A stretch of DNA of 64,000 nucleotides from assembly GCA_025504975.1 (NCBI GenBank), contig JANUWI010000003.1, positions 2,914,001 through 2,978,000 on the forward strand. The letters are read 5' to 3'. This DNA is from Plenodomus lindquistii. Taxonomy: Eukaryota; Ascomycota; Dothideomycetes; Pleosporales; Leptosphaeriaceae. How positions within the stretch are numbered: position 1 is the stretch's first letter; the number at the start of each line of letters is the position of its first letter. Positions 61,062 to 64,000 of the stretch are shown in pieces. The notes below the pieces were generated by a model that saw only the letters and a program-made list of their open reading frames with translations, did not search any database and had not been told where the DNA came from. A program made the translations under genes and the position numbers.

Positions 61062-63063
61062 ATGAGTCCACGAAATTCTTCTTCCCAGAGTGATGCTGGA
61101 CCCCAGCGTTTACCCTTTGCTGCGGCCGAAGCACTCCTATGGGGCCCAGAGATGAAAAAGCAGCACCAATGGCTCCTGCAACAGATGCGAGAACTACACT
61201 CTCAGCACGAAGCCTACGATGCCCGAATTCAGACGACCGAAGCCATTGCAGAGGCCGCCGAAGCTGCGACAGCTCGCATTCGACTTATGGAGCAGCAGCT
61301 TACGGCCATGGAAGCCGTGGATAAGGAGAACGCGTTTGAGAAGTGGGCGGTGGCTGAGATCAACCAACTCAAGGCATTCAAAGACGATAACAAGAATCTT
61401 CGGCAGAAGCAGATTGAGCTTGATAAAGAGGTGGCTGGCCTTACAGATGATGTGGATAAGGTGAGGCAGGTGCCTCATGATCTTGAGAGCTTGCACACTC
61501 GCGTGGAGATGCTTAGCTCGAGGCAGAAAGAGGATGCTGATCGGATCAAGGCGCTGGAGAGGGAGATCGCCAGTCTGAGGAGTGCGAGCGGGAGGCAGCC
61601 ATTGACTTCGATGCAGACTATGAGGCAGCCGGTACCGCCACGGCAACCGAGTTATCAACGGGTCATGACGCCACCTCGAAAAACTCTCGTTGTGGGAGAC
61701 GATGAGAGCTCAGAGACTGAGGACGAGGATTTGTTTGTTCTTCCAAGAATAGATGCACAGCTTGGTTCTGAGAAGGTCGACGTTCCAGCGAGTTCGGATA
61801 CTGAGAAGTGAGTGAAGAGAAACCCTTTCCTGAAACCAATGTACTGACGAAAGCAGAGCTCTAGACAATCTAGTTGAACCGTCCCCTACCAAGCTTCCGC
61901 CGACCGAGACTGCAAGACAAAGGTTGTTTAAGAGGCCATCTATCCACAATTCGAAGTTGCCGCGATTGCTGGAAGAAATTCAGCGACAAGAGAGGGCTGG
62001 CCCAGACGGACCGCAACATCGAGCTGCTCCCGTTCCTCCTCCCACGCAGCTGGTGCATCGAGGCAGTCCGCACAAGCACAACCCCTCCGTCGACAATGAT
62101 GTGATCCCTCGATCGGCACCGCAAGTGCGCAGTCCGCATAAGGTCAGAGAGCAGCCTGGCACGATGAAGCACACAATGAAGTCATCCGAACAGCCGACAC
62201 AGCTCGTGAACCGAAGGCCTGCGAACCCAAGGAAGCGTGTTGTTGATGTTGACCCACCATCATTGATCTCCGAAGATATATCGAAGCAGCCAACCCAGCT
62301 TGTTGCTATCAGTCCGCGGAAGAAACCTAGAATCACTGCACCGAAAAAGTCGAACCAAGAGACAGGCGTTGCTTCTCCTGGGCCAGGTACAGCAAATTCA
62401 CCCAAAAAGAGGCTCGTTGTCGTGCTGCAGACTCAGTTCGCAGACACGCAGATCAAGAAGAGCGATTTGGACGACACGCAACAGAACGCAGCAGAAAGCG
62501 TGAAGACTTCACCACGAAAGACGGCTGCGAAAGGTCGCACATGCATCCCATGCACACAGCGACATCGTGCATGCAACAAAGCGCAACCAGCATGTGGGCA
62601 GTGCGTCAAGCGCTCACAAGGTCACGCCTGTGTGTATCCACCAGCGCACGATGCCCTGGTCCGATCGAAGAAGCCTGTATTAGCATCTCCACAAAAGAAG
62701 GTTCTACATGATAGTACGATTTCTGGCCCTGGAAGGTCGAGTAAGAGAGTCGACGACGTAAAACCCGCACCAAGTCACGCAGTCAGCCCGCGAAAGAGAA
62801 TTGTTCGGGCAAATGCAGTTGCTGGGCCAAGCCAACTGAAAGCCCAAGATCCCGCTGCCCGAAATGATGAGAGTCCTTCGACACGACGAACCATCAGTCC
62901 AGAACAGCCTCCCTCATCTCTACGCCCAAGGGAAGCAAAGACGCGAGCGGCAGCTGCAATCTTGACCAATTCCACGCGCCCAAGAAGAAGGCCTGTTCCA
63001 GATACCACTGATCTCGACTTTGATACATTCTTGAAGATGAAGAAGGAGAATCCAAAGTTCTGA
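61062..63063 (+). CDS. coiled-coil protein with a Zn2Cys6-type motif
   Basis: Exon 1 61062-61807, intron 61808-61856 (GTGAGT...AAGCAG, 49 nt, CTGAC branch site), exon 2 61857-63063; 650 residues. The N-terminal 200 residues form a long coiled coil (QHQWLLQQMRELHSQHEAYD, LERKE-like heptads). A disordered region with repeated PTQLV motifs (PPTQLVHRGSPHK, QPTQLVNRRP, QPTQLVAISP) follows. Around 476-510 is C-x2-C-x6-C-x6-C-x2-C-x7-C (CIPCTQRHRACNKAQPACGQ...), a fungal zinc-cluster pattern with one residue more than usual between Cys 3 and 4. The C-terminus has SPRK-type motifs. Probably a nuclear DNA-associated protein; the zinc cluster is unusually central for a transcription factor. Confidence 0.75.
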
Positions 63064-63092
63064 TGCGTTTCTACACGATGGGGCTATTCTTT

Positions 63093-63906
63093 CTATGTCT
63101 CACTGAACTCATACAATCCCTCGGCATCCTTGACGGGTACCTCAATCCCCGCCTCTTCAATATCCTTTCCATCGACTTGCAACCCCGCCCTCATCACATC
63201 TCCCGTCTTGACAGGTCCTACACCCTTTGGCGTCCCCGTCAGAATAATATCCCCCTTTTCCAGCGTCATCACCCTGCTGATATCGCTCAACTGCCTCGGA
63301 ATCCGGAAAAGCATCAACTCGGTGTTATCAGACTGCTTCACCTCGTTGTTCACCGACAGCCAGAGATGCGCCTTTTGAGGGTCTGGGATCCGGTGCTTGG
63401 CAATGAAGTTTGAAATGGGCATGAAGGTGTCGAAGCCTTTTGCTATGGACCAGGGGAGGCCTTTGCGTTTTGCTTCGTCTTGCACGTTTCGGGCTGTCAT
63501 GTCGATGGCGAGAATGTAGCCTGTGGGTGTGTTAGCTGTGGTAGTATACATAACCCGTGCGGGAGTAAATTCGGCGTCGTGTTTCACGTATCAGATATCC
63601 ATTTCTTACACGAAAAAATCCAACTACAAAGTATCAACACAACAGTAGAATCAAAGAAAAAGCATTACCTTCAATAGCATCCATCGCACCCTTTGTATCC
63701 TCCGGATGCAAATCCCTCAACTGCTTGCCGATAACCAGACCGAGCTCGACTTCATAATGCATGTTTACGCCCCGCGGACGCAGCACGGGACCTGCGCCAG
63801 GGAGTAAAATCGAAGATGGGGGTTTGAGGAAGAAGAAGGGTTGTTTGGGGGTTGCGGAGGAGAGTTCGGCAATGTGGTCTGCGTAGTTGCGGCCTATGCA
63901 CATGAC
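63093..63906 (-). CDS. fumarylacetoacetate hydrolase family protein, 5' end outside window
   Basis: Two exons visible: 63906-63669 and 63520-63093, with a 148-nt intron (GTAATG...CCACAG); 221 residues seen. An acceptor-like CACAG at 63907 and the lack of a family N-terminus show that the first exon lies beyond the right edge. The protein resembles FAHD1-type acylpyruvate hydrolases/oxaloacetate decarboxylases. MCIGRNYADHIAEL opens the domain, MHYEVELGLVIGK carries the metal-binding Glu pair, GYILAIDMTARNVQ the metal-binding Asp, and GDIILTGTPKGVGPVKTGD is the family signature. Likely mitochondrial or cytosolic; the targeting sequence is not in the window. Confidence 0.9.
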
Positions 63907-64000
63907 CTGTGTGTTGTGTGTGAGTGGGTGGGCGGGTAATGGGTGTTGGGGGGGTTTTAATGTGTGAGTGTCTTCATCTCACAACAAGCAAAACCCAATT

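Overview
The window is filamentous ascomycete DNA, most likely a Dothideomycete (Pleosporales-like). It has many short spliceosomal introns (about 45-80 nt, GTRNGT donors, CTRAC/CTGAC branch sites), a eukaryotic nuclear gene set, fungal-only families, and C-to-T decay of repeats that looks like repeat-induced point mutation (RIP). No species is assigned. Homology calls come from reading translations, not from searches.

Layout. Left core block (1-7347): 5' two-thirds of a DPP IV-family dipeptidyl aminopeptidase, RPB7 (RNA polymerase II), an Mpo1/DUF962 membrane protein and the ATP synthase alpha subunit ATP1 with seven introns. Right core block (56022-64000): a TVP38-type Golgi membrane protein, a CUE-CCCH-DUF1771-Smr protein, a coiled-coil protein with a Zn2Cys6 motif, and a fumarylacetoacetate hydrolase family gene running off the right edge. 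Between them (about 7.4-55.9 kb) is an accessory island of orphan genes, decayed copies, tandem duplications and small inverted-repeat elements.

The island's most striking content is four copies of a divergent two-gene module between 31.1 and 46.7 kb, all in the same orientation. Each has a left gene on the minus strand coding a J-domain-like protein (HPD motif, 'WAGLD' C-terminal domain in the best preserved copies) and a right gene on the plus strand coding a small partner. Partners share a beta-rich N-terminal part, two phase-1 introns at matching places, and in three copies a basic-plus-'LTxEERxELExE' tail. Each shared promoter carries GCCTTCACC or its complement; in module 1 it forms a perfect palindrome. 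Copies 1, 3 and 4 look intact or nearly so, while copy 2 is decaying. Around them lie a complete USP-type deubiquitinase, a Ulp1/C48-like protein whose expected catalytic Cys is Ser, and several orphans.

A second island signature is a 19-bp palindrome, AAAATCAGTSACTGATTTT, found at nine sites (plus one half-site) from 7.57 to 53.3 kb and nowhere in the core blocks. It lies close to an intact GIY-YIG/C2H2 zinc-finger gene (8541-9701) and to the rearranged relics of the same gene family (about 53.9-55.7 kb), which share non-coding flanks with the intact copy. Other mobile or decayed DNA includes a 497-bp hAT-like MITE with a perfect 8-bp target duplication just upstream of a start codon, a 150-bp inverted-repeat element, a foldback repeat, and an ORF with ten in-frame stops that all fit C-to-T change and end at a sharp boundary.
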